64,000 bases of DNA, taken from NCBI RefSeq assembly GCF_016811915.1, contig NZ_CP069127.1, positions 3,261,001 to 3,325,000 of the forward strand. Direction: 5' to 3'. The notes beneath the pieces were generated by a model, which saw only the letters and a program-made list of their open reading frames with translations, was not told where the DNA came from and ran no database searches. This document shows, one piece after another, positions 25,926 to 36,700 of this stretch. The position numbers were made by a program, and so were the translations under genes. This stretch comes from Brevibacillus choshinensis. GTDB lineage: Bacteria > Bacillota > Bacilli > Brevibacillales > Brevibacillaceae. Position 1 is the stretch's first letter. Each line of letters starts with the position of its first letter.

Positions 25926-26130
25926 CGGTCTCACCCTCTTCTGGTTTAGTGGCGACAGTGCCCTCGCCTTTCTTACGAGGAGCGGCTTTCTCTTCCATCA
26001 CTTCGAAATTGCCGCGCTCCTTCAGCTTCTTCAGCACCTTGTCGTCCTTTACTTCGACCGGTTTGTCTTTCTCAAAACGAAAGCCATAGGCTTGCAGCGA
26101 GGCGTTTTCCCCTGTGAATTTAACGAGCAT
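25891..26130 (-). CDS. YqbF-like small capsid-cluster protein
   Basis: A 79-residue protein. The N-terminus (MLVKFTGENASLQAYGFRFE, KDKPVEVKDDKVLKKLKER) is a small beta-barrel like YqbF/HI1506 domains. The C-terminus is low-complexity and acidic (EKAAPRKKGEGTVATKPEEG). It may decorate or stabilise the capsid or assist tail joining. It starts on the last base of the major capsid gene. Confidence 0.75.
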   Translation of the reverse strand: MLVKFTGENASLQAYGFRFEKDKPVEVKDDKVLKKLKERGNFEVMEEKAAPRKKGEGTVATKPEEGETDADAGESKGAE

Positions 26131-27065
26131 TAAAACTCCACCCCTTCAACGTAGGCAACCGCTGCCGGTTCCTCGAAGATCGGGTCAAAGTCGGAGTGGA
26201 TCGCGTAGAAACGTTTGTCAGCGTAGATCGCTTCTTTGCCTTCCGTAGTCTTCCGAATCTGCATGGCATAAGTGTGTACCATGACAAAGTTCGGCTGGTA
26301 CGTGAACAGGATCGCACCTTCAGGCATGTGAGCAACCTCTTCCACATCATAGGAGTTGATCTTCTTCACACCGCCGGTAATCTGCAGCTGTACAGAAGCC
26401 GAGTTATCCATTTCGGCCAGCTTCTGGAGTCGTTTGGAATACGTGTTCGGATGCATGAAGTATTTGAACGTTCCACCTGTACGCTGGCGAGTAGGAATCG
26501 CGCGTTCCAGTTCAAAGAGAATGCCAGTTTTCTCAGCAGCAGTAATGGTTGCCCAATCGATGTAGTTGCCTGTTGTTTGAGCTAGCTTCAACCATCCGTC
26601 ATTGATCTTCAGGAAATCATAGTCCGGATCTGTATTCAAAGTGGCGATGTCACCGTTGAAGCCAAGGTCCTGCATGTTATCGCCATAGTTCAATGTCATA
26701 TGGCGCAAGATAACCTCTTCCGCATTTTGCCCGCGGACACGCTGTGTTTGGCGAATGAATTCTTCAGTAATTTCAAATGGCAGCACAACAGGAGTAACCG
26801 AGTAAGGAACCTGTGGGAATGTCGGTTTCTTTGTGTTGGTTGCTTCAGTGTCCTCAATTTTAGAACGCAAGTTACGTCCCGTTACACCGATCTTATCGAT
26901 TGTACCTTGCGCGGATGTACGGGTTTCGTGACGGATTCCTCTAAGAAAACCAGTAGAATCATACGCCATGTCCAAGAACTTTTCGACTTGTTTGAAGTTA
27001 AGAGCCGAAGAGTCGCTCGCGGTTGTAGTCGCAGCTTTGCTAATAATTTGTCCGTTTGTTCTCAT
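26130..27065 (-). CDS. xkdG: Major capsid protein, XkdG-like
   Basis: A 311-residue HK97-fold coat protein (SSALNFKQVEKFLDMAYDST, PYSVTPVVLPFEITEEFIRQ, ILFELERAIPTRQRTGGTFK and the C-terminal DKRFYAIHSDFDPIFEEPAA). It follows the protease/scaffold-type XkdF gene. AAGGAGGAATAAGAGAC precedes its ATG. Length matches XkdG (311). Confidence 0.94.
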   Translation of the reverse strand: MRTNGQIISKAATTTASDSSALNFKQVEKFLDMAYDSTGFLRGIRHETRTSAQGTIDKIGVTGRNLRSKIEDTEATNTKKPTFPQVPYSVTPVVLPFEITEEFIRQTQRVRGQNAEEVILRHMTLNYGDNMQDLGFNGDIATLNTDPDYDFLKINDGWLKLAQTTGNYIDWATITAAEKTGILFELERAIPTRQRTGGTFKYFMHPNTYSKRLQKLAEMDNSASVQLQITGGVKKINSYDVEEVAHMPEGAILFTYQPNFVMVHTYAMQIRKTTEGKEAIYADKRFYAIHSDFDPIFEEPAAVAYVEGVEF

Positions 27066-27080
27066 GTCTCTTATTCCTCC

Positions 27081-28307
27081 TTACAACAGTCCATCAAAAG
27101 AACTGTCGTCCTCATTTTTTTGAATCTGGTCATCAGCAGGCTGTTGTTGGCTGGAGCCACGTGCGTTTTTTATCAGCTGCACTTCTTGTCCCAAGGTCTC
27201 CATTTGTTTGCTGATAGGCTCCAGCACCTTTGCAAGTGCATCTGTCAGCTGGGCGCTGGCCGGATCCTTTTGTTGATCGTCTCCCTCCCCGCCTTCTGCC
27301 TTTTTCAGTTCTGCTACTTCTGTTTGAAGGGCAGTCAATTGTTTGGTAATTGGCGACATAGCCGCCTCTACTGCTTTTTGGATGTCCTCTGCTTTCACGT
27401 CATCTTCCTCCTTGTCTTCCACCTCAGCCAGAAGGTCTGCAATGGTGGTATGGGCTTGTTTCAATTTGTCCAGACGAGCTGTTGAGATCTTTCGGCCGGC
27501 CTTGGCAATCTGTTCAGGCGGTTTTCCTAGTGCCTTGGCGATGTCGTTTGCCCCAAGAATCTCTTGCAGGATGTCTGCAAACTCTTGGATTGCCTCTTTC
27601 GCCTTTTCCGGATCGCTTTCAAACTCATAGCGATCGGTCTGCCAGTTATAGCGTTTGATCGTAGACTCAAATGAGCTCAAGGCAGTCCAAAAATTATTGT
27701 TCTGCTTGTTACGCTCATACTTGTCTTTGACATCGCCCTTTACTATCCGGGTTAATGCCTTTGCGATGGAATACAAAAGCCCCTTCTCTACCGTTTCATG
27801 ATCGGTATGCGAAGAGGCTTTTTCGATTTGTTCGCGTTTCCCAACTCCCCACATAGAGAAGCCGGTAATCTCGCCTTTTTCGATTTGTTCCCAAGTATCG
27901 TCATCTGTTACCTTTACCCCAGCCACCCAAGAGCCTTTCTTGATCTCCTGATCGCCTAGTTCCATGTCTACTGGTGCGATGTACGATTCCACCACGTACC
28001 CTTTGTCGGCATCCAAATCGTGCTGCTTATCGATGTTGTATGTGCTTTGACGTTCCATGAAGCCGTGGGCCGCCTTCTCAATTTCGCCGGCGGTCATTGT
28101 ATCTCCGTGGGAGTCCTCTTCATCTGGCTCATACACTAGGCCGTAAACAATTTGCTTGGCCTTGTCTGCCTTAGCAATACGGATATCCTTTTGCAGCGCC
28201 TCTTTTCCTTCTTCCTTGAGGATTGCAAAGGGTTTTCCATTTGCCCCTTTATCAACGAGGGAAATGTGTGTGATCCTCGCGTCTTTCAGTGCGTACTTTT
28301 TCCCCAA
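27081..28307 (-). CDS. xkdF: XkdF-like prohead protease/scaffold
   Basis: A 408-residue protein. The N-terminal 160 residues (TTG start at GGAGGTGAAGAAT, then YALKDARITHISLVDKGANG, YGLVYEPDEEDSHGDTMTAG, STYNIDKQHDLDADKGYVVE and GFSMWGVGKRE) form the XkdF serine-protease-type domain. The rest is a helical scaffold-like tail with coiled-coil segments (KAVEAAMSPITKQLTALQTE and QLTDALAKVLEPISKQMETL). It probably guides coat assembly and is then cut. The longer frame with MSLYYAG is not needed. Confidence 0.88.
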   Translation of the reverse strand: MGKKYALKDARITHISLVDKGANGKPFAILKEEGKEALQKDIRIAKADKAKQIVYGLVYEPDEEDSHGDTMTAGEIEKAAHGFMERQSTYNIDKQHDLDADKGYVVESYIAPVDMELGDQEIKKGSWVAGVKVTDDDTWEQIEKGEITGFSMWGVGKREQIEKASSHTDHETVEKGLLYSIAKALTRIVKGDVKDKYERNKQNNNFWTALSSFESTIKRYNWQTDRYEFESDPEKAKEAIQEFADILQEILGANDIAKALGKPPEQIAKAGRKISTARLDKLKQAHTTIADLLAEVEDKEEDDVKAEDIQKAVEAAMSPITKQLTALQTEVAELKKAEGGEGDDQQKDPASAQLTDALAKVLEPISKQMETLGQEVQLIKNARGSSQQQPADDQIQKNEDDSSFDGLL

Positions 28308-28327
28308 ATTCTTCACCTCCTTTCGTC

Positions 28328-29155
28328 TTAGAAAACAGCCTGCATAGTACAACGACAATGCACGATTTGTTTTGCACTTCCTGCTGGATCGCCTGGATGC
28401 ATCAGCCTTTCACCTCCCACCTTGAACGGCTTATCAATATCGACCTCTTGGCCGTTTGCCTCTTTGTGATCATTCCGCGTGCGCTTGTTGTTTGCCGCCC
28501 GCCAGCGCTTTTTCTTCACGAGGCCGGTCTGTTTCCACCCCTCCAACTTTCCACCGTTGGCTGCCGCCGTGGATAAGGTCCGGGAGATGGTAACGGCCCT
28601 GGTCATCGTGAACGGCCCCTCTTCCCCGGCTGCTGCTTGCTTACTTACCTCTTTCACTAGGGTTGCACGCTCTGCAGGTGTCTTCCCTACTTCAGTGGCA
28701 CGCTGGAAAGATCGGAGCATGTGGTCAGCAGATGTGTCACTCATAGCAGGCACCAGCTGCTTTAGCCTCTTAGCAAATTTGGCCGCTGCTTTGTTTTCCT
28801 GCTCCCACGTTACGTCTGTATTAATTCCGATGGCTTCGGACTCTCCTGCGAGATGGAACAAGGGCATGAACGCGTCGTAGACGGCTTGTTCAAACTTCAC
28901 CTGAAAGTAGTCTCCGCCTTGTATCTGCAAGATGACTTTCCATAGCTCGTCTGCGTCAGAGGCCAACTCCTCGCTCAATTCCTGTATGGCTTCATCAAGC
29001 GCCTTGCCCTGTAGTCCCAGAAGGTCCGCAATCGTTCCTTCGCCTTCCTTGTACAACTTTTCAAGAAGCTCACGCTCCGCATGGGTTAGATCCAGGCTAT
29101 CGAGAAAGTCATCGTCGTCCGCTTTGGCAATCAGATGCAGGCATCGATCACACAT
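28328..29155 (-). CDS. Minor head protein (SPP1 gp7/Mu gpF-like)
   Basis: A 275-residue protein beginning MCDRCLHLIAKADDDDF. The C-terminal 140 residues carry the phage_Mu_F domain: TRAVTISRTLSTAAANGGKL, then WRAANNKRTRNDHKEANGQE, and GERLMHPGDPAGSAKQIVHC with RCTM at the end. These are the typical histidine and cysteine positions of this family. Such proteins enter the capsid and may guide DNA ejection. It overlaps the portal gene by 8 bases. Confidence 0.9.
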   Translation of the reverse strand: MCDRCLHLIAKADDDDFLDSLDLTHAERELLEKLYKEGEGTIADLLGLQGKALDEAIQELSEELASDADELWKVILQIQGGDYFQVKFEQAVYDAFMPLFHLAGESEAIGINTDVTWEQENKAAAKFAKRLKQLVPAMSDTSADHMLRSFQRATEVGKTPAERATLVKEVSKQAAAGEEGPFTMTRAVTISRTLSTAAANGGKLEGWKQTGLVKKKRWRAANNKRTRNDHKEANGQEVDIDKPFKVGGERLMHPGDPAGSAKQIVHCRCTMQAVF

Positions 29156-30581
29156 GCTGGCGTTCCCTCGTTTCACGGAGTAGCCGCTTGGCGATGGTTG
29201 CGAGTTTCTCTTCCGGCTCCGTATCCGTCGACTGACCGAGTGAAGCCTGGGATTGCATCAGCTGTATAATTGGTGTATCCAGATAGCCATCAGGAAAACG
29301 GCTCTCGTCAATGACTGTCCCAAGCACTTCCTCAGCAATCGGAATCAAGTCGCGGACAATTAGAATGCCTCGGTCAGCCAGATAATCAAGCATGGCCTTA
29401 CGCTCGTCTGGGTCACTGATTTTGGGACTACGGAGGATTGCCTTTACTCGGTACACAGAGATAGCAGGCAGCAGTCGTTTGTTGAAGATCTCATCCATGA
29501 TCCATTTTCGATACGGCTGGAATACCTGTTCCTCTACAATCTTGCGGGCATTATCACTGGTAGCTCGATTGTAGTCGTCTGACTCGCCAGTTAGGATTGG
29601 CGGGACACGGAATGCTGAACGTGTTTCTTTCCGTTTTTCCCGGTTGTACTCAATAAAAAGAGCATCCTGCTGGAGCAAATCATTCAGCTTGTCCAACTTG
29701 ATGCTTGTCTTTTCCTTTTCATCACCAAGCATCCCTTTGTCGTATCCCTGTACTTCGAGATAGAGGATGCCTCCCTGAGACTTCTTTCCTTTCGCTCCTT
29801 TTAGAGCTTCGATCGACTGTGGCGCTAATTCACCATTCATCACCGTCAAAATCATTGCCAGCATTCGACCGTTGTCAAAGTAATCGAAGTTGAGCTCCTC
29901 GGCCTTCCTTGATCCCACAATCCCGGGCGAGTTACCGGACCAACGAGGCTCTCCGTATGTCCCATTTCCAAGCTGTAGGTGTATGACTTCATTCCCCTCG
30001 CCAGGCGCCCCGAATTCACGGAACCATGTTATATTCGTTCCTCGCTTTTGGGCGTACCGTCTGACCCACTTGCTCTGTGTAAACTCTTCTACCCTGCCCT
30101 GTACCAGTCTCTTATACTTCATATCGACTAGTTCGAGTGGCGCTGTACAACGCATGTATTCTGGAGGTATACGATATACAGCAGGGAGTCCACCGCCCCA
30201 AGCCACTTCAACATAGGCGTTTCCGCAGTGTTCAAGGTCTTCAATCAGTTGCCCCAGCAATTGCTCGTTAGACTCCTCCAGATTGGCCGTCTGCATAAAC
30301 CGATCAGCAATGTCCCACTCTGCTTTTGCTGTTTTATCGCTCTCACCCGGCATATATTCCAACGTGCAACCGAAGCCGGTTATATTTGTTTTGTACGCCT
30401 CAATACACTGTGGGATGATATTGCTCTGTTTTACCACATGAACACATGCCAACGGGTCTAAAGTTGGCCGTATCAGCTTGTGTTCGTCGTAATCATGATC
30501 GAATTGGTCCGTAACAAGCTGCTTGCTCTCGCCAGTACCTTCTGCCTTGCCAATGGGATACCAACCAGTCGCGTTCGACAT
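29148..30581 (-). CDS. xkdE: Portal protein, PBSX XkdE type
   Basis: A 477-residue protein starting [19 protein letters not shown], 9 bases after GGAGG; its ATG overlaps the terminase stop (TGATG). Motifs IIPQCIEAYKTNITGFGCTL, GNAYVEVAWGGGLPAVYRIP, VIHLQLGNGTYGEPRWSGN and KRKETRSAFRVPPILTGESD are those of the PBSX portal family. It forms the dodecameric ring through which DNA passes. Confidence 0.94.
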   Translation of the reverse strand: MSNATGWYPIGKAEGTGESKQLVTDQFDHDYDEHKLIRPTLDPLACVHVVKQSNIIPQCIEAYKTNITGFGCTLEYMPGESDKTAKAEWDIADRFMQTANLEESNEQLLGQLIEDLEHCGNAYVEVAWGGGLPAVYRIPPEYMRCTAPLELVDMKYKRLVQGRVEEFTQSKWVRRYAQKRGTNITWFREFGAPGEGNEVIHLQLGNGTYGEPRWSGNSPGIVGSRKAEELNFDYFDNGRMLAMILTVMNGELAPQSIEALKGAKGKKSQGGILYLEVQGYDKGMLGDEKEKTSIKLDKLNDLLQQDALFIEYNREKRKETRSAFRVPPILTGESDDYNRATSDNARKIVEEQVFQPYRKWIMDEIFNKRLLPAISVYRVKAILRSPKISDPDERKAMLDYLADRGILIVRDLIPIAEEVLGTVIDESRFPDGYLDTPIIQLMQSQASLGQSTDTEPEEKLATIAKRLLRETRERQHV

Positions 30582-31900
30582 CAGATCCATCCTCCTTTCC
30601 CCTCACGCCGTTTATCTTCACGTGCAGCTGCTTTGCGCAGCAGGTGCCAAATCGTATACAAGGCATACCGTAGCGCATCCAGCGCATGGTCGTTTTCCTT
30701 GATGACCTCGTCCTCTCCCCTTGCTTGGGCTTTCGGGTCCCACAGATATGAGAAGAACTCCCGGATAAGGTTTACACACGAACGATGAACAAAAAGACGG
30801 CCTCCATTACCCGTGAGCAAGTTCTGCACGAGCTGGATGCCGTCTGTCACGCTGTTGTCAGCGCCTCTAATATTGGTAACACCTTTCTGCTTCAATTCAA
30901 GAATCAGCGCTGCTGCAGATGGGTCGAGGAATACCACCTCGGGACAATTGTTGCCAACGAACGCCAGATAATCCTCAGCCAGCTGGGCCACTGTCTTCTG
31001 TTTACCGACTTTCTTGGAGTCGAAATAATACTCCCGGATAGCGTAAAAGTCTTTCCCTTTCTGACCAAACAGTAGAAACGAAGTCGGGTTATTGATACCG
31101 TAGTCCCCGCCTACAAAGAGACGATCAAATGATGTTGGGAGTTCATCTACCACATGAACATCTTCATCAAACATGTCATAGACGACACCCTCGGCCATCA
31201 CCCATAGACCAAGGATGTACCGCTTGAAGAAAACGCCGCTGAACATCCGTCTGAAGCGTTCCTTCACCTTCTCGGAAAGACTCAGGTTGTCGTCCATCGT
31301 GAAGTGAAGAACAAGGATGCGCTTTTCCTTCGCCTTGTCGATGAAGTCGGTATTGAACCAATGATACGGACCTGCAGGGTTGCAGTTGAAGAATACCTTT
31401 GCCCCATTACCATCCGTCTCAGCAGAGCAGCGGCCAATTGCTTGGTCAACGAATGATCGTGGAAACAGCGCTACCTCATCCAGATACGCGCCTGCTGCCG
31501 TCAGCCCCTGAAGGGTATCCTGGCTGGCCTCGTTGTTCGCACCGAATAGGTAGTAAGTATTCGTGCCGATGATGATGTGGGGATTCTCAGACCGATGGTA
31601 GTGGTAATCGATCCCCTTGGCCGTGAGTATCTGGAACATAGGCTCGAGAACGTTACGTTTTAGCGCACCCATCGACTTCCCGGCCACGATGAAGTTCTGA
31701 TGACGGTGTTTTTCCAGAGACCAGGTGATGAACGAATCGATGCAGCCGATTGTTTTCCCCGACCGGATCGCGCCCTCGGCAATCACCATATCGTAATCAC
31801 GATATGGACTACTGTCTGCCCACCACATGAGCAGCTTTTTTTGCTTCAAGCTGAATGGGATAAATTTGAACGAGGTGGTGCGCTTACGCTTCTTCGCCAT
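30581..31900 (-). CDS. xtmB: Terminase large subunit
   Basis: A 439-residue packaging motor. The ATPase region has the Walker A-like [17 protein letters not shown] and Walker B-like [12 protein letters not shown], followed by [20 protein letters not shown] (coupling motif). The nuclease domain includes [36 protein letters not shown] and [15 protein letters not shown], with the expected acidic residues. It overlaps the small subunit gene by 17 bases. Confidence 0.95.
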   Translation of the reverse strand: MAKKRKRTTSFKFIPFSLKQKKLLMWWADSSPYRDYDMVIAEGAIRSGKTIGCIDSFITWSLEKHRHQNFIVAGKSMGALKRNVLEPMFQILTAKGIDYHYHRSENPHIIIGTNTYYLFGANNEASQDTLQGLTAAGAYLDEVALFPRSFVDQAIGRCSAETDGNGAKVFFNCNPAGPYHWFNTDFIDKAKEKRILVLHFTMDDNLSLSEKVKERFRRMFSGVFFKRYILGLWVMAEGVVYDMFDEDVHVVDELPTSFDRLFVGGDYGINNPTSFLLFGQKGKDFYAIREYYFDSKKVGKQKTVAQLAEDYLAFVGNNCPEVVFLDPSAAALILELKQKGVTNIRGADNSVTDGIQLVQNLLTGNGGRLFVHRSCVNLIREFFSYLWDPKAQARGEDEVIKENDHALDALRYALYTIWHLLRKAAAREDKRREGKGGWI

Positions 31901-32699
31901 CTTCGTTCACCTCATCCGCAAACACATCTGCCGCCTGTGCGTTCAGGGCAGCGGCATATCCGCTGTTTTGTTGATGGGCATCGCCGTCGGTATCCCCACG
32001 TAGATTTCCCACTTCTAGCTTCAGCTTCTCAACTCGTAGACGCTGCTCCTCGGTCGCCAGCCCCTTGTTGCACAATTCCTCGTACTGACGAATGAGTGAC
32101 TGGAAGGTAGCCATTGCACGGGACTGTGCCTGCAGGAAGGTTGCCTGCTTGTCCCAGGCATGCTGATACTCCCATTCCTTTTCATCGCCGAACATACCCG
32201 GTTTGAACTTTTTCAGCACCTTCGTCTCGTCCTCTTGGTCCCGTACAAACATGATCTGCTGCGCGCGGATGATCGCCGTGTACTGGATCACAATGTTGTC
32301 CCAGAGCATATCCAGCGGCGAGCGTGTCTCAATCTGCTCCATGATCTCCAACGTCTCTTCGGGGAAGAACTTCCGAAAAAAGCCGTGGGTGACGGCGTTC
32401 AAGTTGCGCATCGGCGCAGCTCCTCCCGAATTACCCACGGCATTTTTATTCCCTTTTGGTGCTCCAGAGCCGACAGCGTTTCGATTCCCCTTTGGTGGTC
32501 CTGCCCGGCTCCGTGTGGATGCATCCTCTTTCGTAGCAGATGCATCTTTTGCATCTATGGATGCATCCTTCTCCCATGCTTGACGTTGCTTCCGACTTTT
32601 GATGGTCGGGTACTTGATCCCGTGCTTATCAGCCAAGTCCGACAAGGAAATTTCCGTTCTCTCGTATTCCTCTCTAATCACGTCCCAATCTACCGCCAC
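31884..32699 (-). CDS. xtmA: Terminase small subunit, PBSX type
   Basis: A 271-residue protein. A GTG start at [18 protein letters not shown] fits GGTGAT 6 bases upstream better than an upstream ATG. It has an N-terminal helix-turn-helix ([19 protein letters not shown]), a lysine-alanine-serine linker with repeated GxPKGN.NAVG motifs ([20 protein letters not shown]), then the family core [20 protein letters not shown]. It recognises the phage pac/cos site. Confidence 0.93.
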   Translation of the reverse strand: MAVDWDVIREEYERTEISLSDLADKHGIKYPTIKSRKQRQAWEKDASIDAKDASATKEDASTRSRAGPPKGNRNAVGSGAPKGNKNAVGNSGGAAPMRNLNAVTHGFFRKFFPEETLEIMEQIETRSPLDMLWDNIVIQYTAIIRAQQIMFVRDQEDETKVLKKFKPGMFGDEKEWEYQHAWDKQATFLQAQSRAMATFQSLIRQYEELCNKGLATEEQRLRVEKLKLEVGNLRGDTDGDAHQQNSGYAAALNAQAADVFADEVNEDGEEA

Positions 32700-32743
32700 T
32701 ACATGATCACCACCACCTGATTGTTTGTGTTTGTTTTGCAAAA

Positions 32744-32765
32744 GAAAAAGCACCGAAAAGGTGCT
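32744..32765 (-). terminator. Terminator between RHH gene and terminase
   Basis: AGCACC/GGTGCT stem, TTTTC tail on the minus strand, 22 bases past the RHH stop. It separates that gene from the terminase operon. Confidence 0.8.
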
Positions 32766-32787
32766 AAGAAATTTTATATCCTTCTCA

Positions 32788-33051
32788 TCATAAATCGTCT
32801 GTTTTTTGAGATTGGCTCAATTGACCTGGTTTTCTTCCTGAACTTCTCGGCGCCCCTCTTTTAATGCCGGTATTGAGCTCGTAACTTCTTCTAATCTGGT
32901 CTTCTTCCTTTACGCTGTAAGCAAGTTTTGATTCATAGTATTCGTATAATGCAATGGCCATAACCGAAGATATAGAGGTTCCTACAATTTCACTTCTCTC
33001 AGTGTACCATGCTTGCAATTCGTCACTAATAGTAATGTTTACTCGCCCCAC
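32788..33051 (-). CDS. Ribbon-helix-helix (CopG-like) regulator
   Basis: An 87-residue protein with the N-terminal strand [19 protein letters not shown] and helix [16 protein letters not shown], the classic RHH DNA-binding fold. The C-terminus is basic and flexible ([18 protein letters not shown]). It lies alone, in front of the packaging genes, with its own terminator. It may control late genes or act as a plasmid-type partition repressor; its target is unknown. Confidence 0.82.
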   Translation of the reverse strand: MGRVNITISDELQAWYTERSEIVGTSISSVMAIALYEYYESKLAYSVKEEDQIRRSYELNTGIKRGAPRSSGRKPGQLSQSQKTDDL

Positions 33052-33225
33052 AATCTGATTCCTCCCTATGTAATAACCGGATAACCAGATTATGAAGCAA
33101 CATCACTAAAACGTCAAATTTCATCTTTACAGAAAACTTTTACATCATTTTGATGTTATCTTGATGTATATAACCCAATTAACATTGAATGTACAGTTGA
33201 TATACCTTGAATACCGTGGGTGCCT

Positions 33226-33345
33226 TTATCTTCCTCTAAACTTGTTAATAAAGATAGGAATAGTAATTAGTCCAATCACAATTGGGATCGCAACACTTTG
33301 TATAGTGATAATGAGTTCTTGTTGTCCAAGGTTAATTGTTGGCAT
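33226..33345 (-). CDS. 39-residue single-pass membrane peptide
   Basis: A short gene with a strong site (AGGGGGAATGAAAT before ATG) encoding MPTINLGQQELIITIQSVA followed by IPIVIGLITIPIFINKFRGR. The second half is one hydrophobic span ending in basic residues. It resembles small membrane-active peptides (type I toxin or holin-like) but no family is recognised. A repeat carrying TTGTCATACG, shared with two cargo genes, lies 133 bases upstream, and a hairpin sits in its leader. Confidence 0.65.
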   Translation of the reverse strand: MPTINLGQQELIITIQSVAIPIVIGLITIPIFINKFRGR

Positions 33346-33402
33346 ATTTCATTCCCCCTAATTTGAAAGCTTATACCCTAAAAATTCGGGAAAAGTTGCG
33401 AT

Positions 33403-33430
33403 TGTAAAGAGCCCGCCCGGTTGCCCAGGC
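33403..33430 (-). promoter_or_regulatory. Leader hairpin (attenuator-like)
   Basis: CGCCTGG and CCGGGCG pair around GCAA, followed by GGCTCTTT on the minus strand, inside the leader of the 39-residue peptide gene. It could be a weak terminator or attenuator. Confidence 0.45.
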
Positions 33431-33460
33431 GATAGGAAGGGTTCGCGAAAAAAGTCCTTT

Positions 33461-33489
33461 CACATATAGCGGGCTTTCGTATGACAAAA
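33461..33489 (-). repeat. Cargo-gene upstream element, copy A
   Basis: 29 bases matching 40004-40032 with two differences. The minus strand contains TTGTCATACGAAAGCCC followed by a CTATATG box. It lies 133 bases before the 39-residue peptide gene start and is probably a promoter or activator site. Confidence 0.6.
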
Positions 33490-33644
33490 CAAAAGACAAT
33501 TTCCCAAAGTCCAGTACTCGATTACAGAATTTGCTTGTGCGATCCAACGATTCTTGCAGAGGCGAGTTTCTGGTTAAGGCTCCTCGCATAGTCTCTACAC
33601 CCTCACACTACCACTTAAGCTTATATGCCATGTAAAATAGAAAA

Positions 33645-33681
33645 GAGCCCACGTACTCTTAGATCGAGTAAGTGGGCTCTT
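33645..33681. terminator. Bidirectional terminator-like hairpin
   Basis: AGAGCCCAC and GTGGGCTCT form a 9-bp stem with inner pairing ACTC/GAGT. It lies about 60 bases after the stop of the subtilisin-like gene. No long T run on either side. Confidence 0.65.
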
Positions 33682-33738
33682 AACGTGATATTGATTTTAA
33701 TCTATTTCTTCAGGAACATCTTCTTATAAACAAGTACC

Positions 33739-36700
33739 TTATGACCAGCTAACCATGAGTTGGTCAATGTAGCTTCTACGAGTGTAGTTGCTGTTGGAGT
33801 TGTTTCTCCAAGACTCAAAACGGATTGTTTGTGCTCCAGTTCCAAGAGTGATTTGTTGATTCATGTACCAGTTTCCATTATTGGCATTCAGCGTCAGTTT
33901 GAGTACGTTGTTAATGTACACTTTCAGATAGCTGATTGGTGTTGCTGTACTGTCGAATCCAACCAGAGCATCGAATCGTAGTGTTGCAGTTGTTGCACCA
34001 GTTGGCACGTTTACTGTGAACTCCATATTTTTCGATGTGCCGATTTCAGTGGACAGCGTAGTTGGGGATGCGAAGCTTCCAGAACCAGTAGCACCACTGA
34101 TACCAGAAGTTCTTGACCATACACCAGTGAAGGTGAAGTTGTAGTTTGTGTCTTCGAAGTCTTCAATGATGGTTGTTGGTGTTACTCCTCCACCACCGCT
34201 GGAAAGTGTAGTCCCAGTACGGGTGGAAGAAGTTGCGCTACCATAACTGTTACGTGCAATGACGTAGTAGCTGTACGTGGTGTTTGCTGACAGACCGGAA
34301 TCTGTGAAGCTTGTGGATGTGCGACCACCGGAAATCAGAGAACCGCTGCGGTAGATGTCGTAGGACGTTGCGCCGCTTGCAGAGTAGGTCAGTGTCAGGC
34401 TGGACGTTGTTGCAGAGCCAACAGTCAACGATGGAGTGCTTGGAGCAGAGCCACCAGAAGTTGGTGTTGCGTACACTGTGTTGGATGCAGGGGAGTTGCC
34501 ATAGCTGTTCTTCGCAATAACGTAGAAGCTATACTGTACTCCATTGGTCAATCCAGAGATTACTGGTGATGTGCTTGTTGTGTTCGTGTAGAACGAACCA
34601 TCTTTGTACACATCGTAGCTGGTTGCGCCAGTAGCACCAGAAATACTCAATGTTACTTGACCACTGCCAGCAGAGTAGCTAAGAGATGGAGCAGAAGGAA
34701 CAGAGCCTCCACCAGAGCCAGCGCTTACGGTTACGCCAGAGCCAGACACAGAAACATTATCAATGTAAACAGAGTCAGTTCCACCGTCTACGCTACCATC
34801 TTTTGCGTACTTGAAGGTGACGAGAGTAGTTCCTGCTGGTAGTGTGTACGTTATTTTTGTCCATACGCCAGAAATTCCAGACACGCCATCGAGAACAGTG
34901 TTCGCGCCAGCAGTTACCGTCAACTTATCCCATCCAGTCTCCGAATCAGTGCGGTAGTAGAACTCAAGTGTACCACCAGATGGAGCGTTTACGTTGAAGG
35001 TTGTTTGGGAAGTCCCACTGTGCGAGATGTCTGCATTGCGATAGCAGTAGGAGCCAGCATATGGCGAAGTGGTCACACGAACCCAGTCACCAGTGAACGG
35101 GATGTTGAAGCTTGTGTCTTCAAAGTCCTCAGTAATTTTGCTTCCTGCGCTTGGTGCAGTCACATTGAGAGTGAATGAGCCAGTAGAGGAAGTGCTATAT
35201 GCGTAGCACTTGAGGAAATAGGTGTTTCCACCAATTAGTGGGTAGCTGATGCGAGGTTGCAAGTTTCCGTCACTGTCGTCGTCAGTGTACAGGTTTCCAC
35301 CAGCAGAATTTAGCAATTCCATCTTCATGTCGAAGGATGCATCTGTGTCAAACGTGTAAGTTCCATCTGTTGCAGGAACGTATTTAAAGTAGACGATTTG
35401 TCCACCAGTCGCAATGTTTACAGAAGCGGAAGAACCAGACAGGATGATTGGGTTAGTCATGGATTCGCCAGCTTGACCTCCACCTCCACCACCTGTGCCA
35501 TTTACATTAACAGTGATTCGGTCAATGTAAACTGCGTTTTGCCCTGCACTACTGTTACCCTTATCCCAGTGCAGTTCAACGAGGTACTTCTTGCCAGCAA
35601 CTAAGTTCATGCTGTGAGTTACATACCCAGTGTCGATGTCGCTTTGGTAGAGCAGTGGCATACCGTTAACAGTAACCAGCATTACATCAGTCCAGCGGCA
35701 GTCTGCGCGAGTTACCATCTCGATTGTTGGGTTGACTGCATTCGATGGCAATTGGAATGTGAATCGGCTTGTTCCAGAGCCAAGCGCAGTCAGAGGAGGT
35801 GTGCGAAGAACGCTGTTCGCTCCATCTGTTCCAAGAACGAAGTCTCCTGTGATGTTGAAGTTGAAGTTTGAATCAGAGAAGTCTTCTGTCGTGTTTGCGG
35901 AAAGCAATGGGTAGGATAGCGCGCTTCCAGATGGAAGAATGTCAATTGACAAGTTAGCCAATCCTCGACCATACTCATTTTGCGTTCCGAATCGATTAAC
36001 GCCAGCGTACAACTTGTCACGCAATCCCTGTGCAGATAGAGTAGGGTATGCTTGCTTGATGAGCGCCATCATACCTGTGGTGTACGGAGTTGCACAAGAT
36101 GTACCAGTGTAAGATTCGGTAATTCCACCGGACTTGCTTGTAGCCGCTTGACCAGTCCATCCCATAATGTCCAGATAAGCACCAGTACCAGAATAGCTTG
36201 CTCGTGTTACGAATGGAGCGTTAGTAGAGCGAGAAGCGGCTCCTACTGCAACTACTTTTTCGTAATGCCCAGGGTATCTTACTGTGTCAATGGACGTGTC
36301 ACCAGACTCGTCAGGGTAGTTACCAGCAGCGGCAAGGATTGGAATGCCTTTGGCTTCAAGAGCATCACAGGCAGCTTGCAAGTCCGAGCTTCCGGATGAC
36401 AACTGAACATTACACAGAACAACGTCTACATCAAGAGTTGCCGCATATTCCAGTGCGTCAACTGTGTACGCAATACTTGTGTAGGCACTAGATGTATCTC
36501 CATCCTTCTGGAAGTAGCAGTTAATGATGTGAATGTCACACTCATACGCTACGCCAACTACTCCTGTTCCGTTTCTACGAGCAGCGATAACGCCAGCGCT
36601 CTTTGTGCCATGACCGGAAGTTGTTGGGTTTACATCCTCTGCGAATGTTGTGTCATTCACTACATCCCATGTGGAGAGAGGAGTTGGAAGGTCAGGGTGA

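Noticed and set aside
26120..26350. 76-codon minus-strand frame in another frame
   Set aside because: Overlaps the major capsid gene; composition is unlike a protein.
33371..33589. 72-codon minus-strand frame
   Set aside because: Lacks a ribosome site, and overlaps the shared upstream element and hairpin; more likely non-coding.
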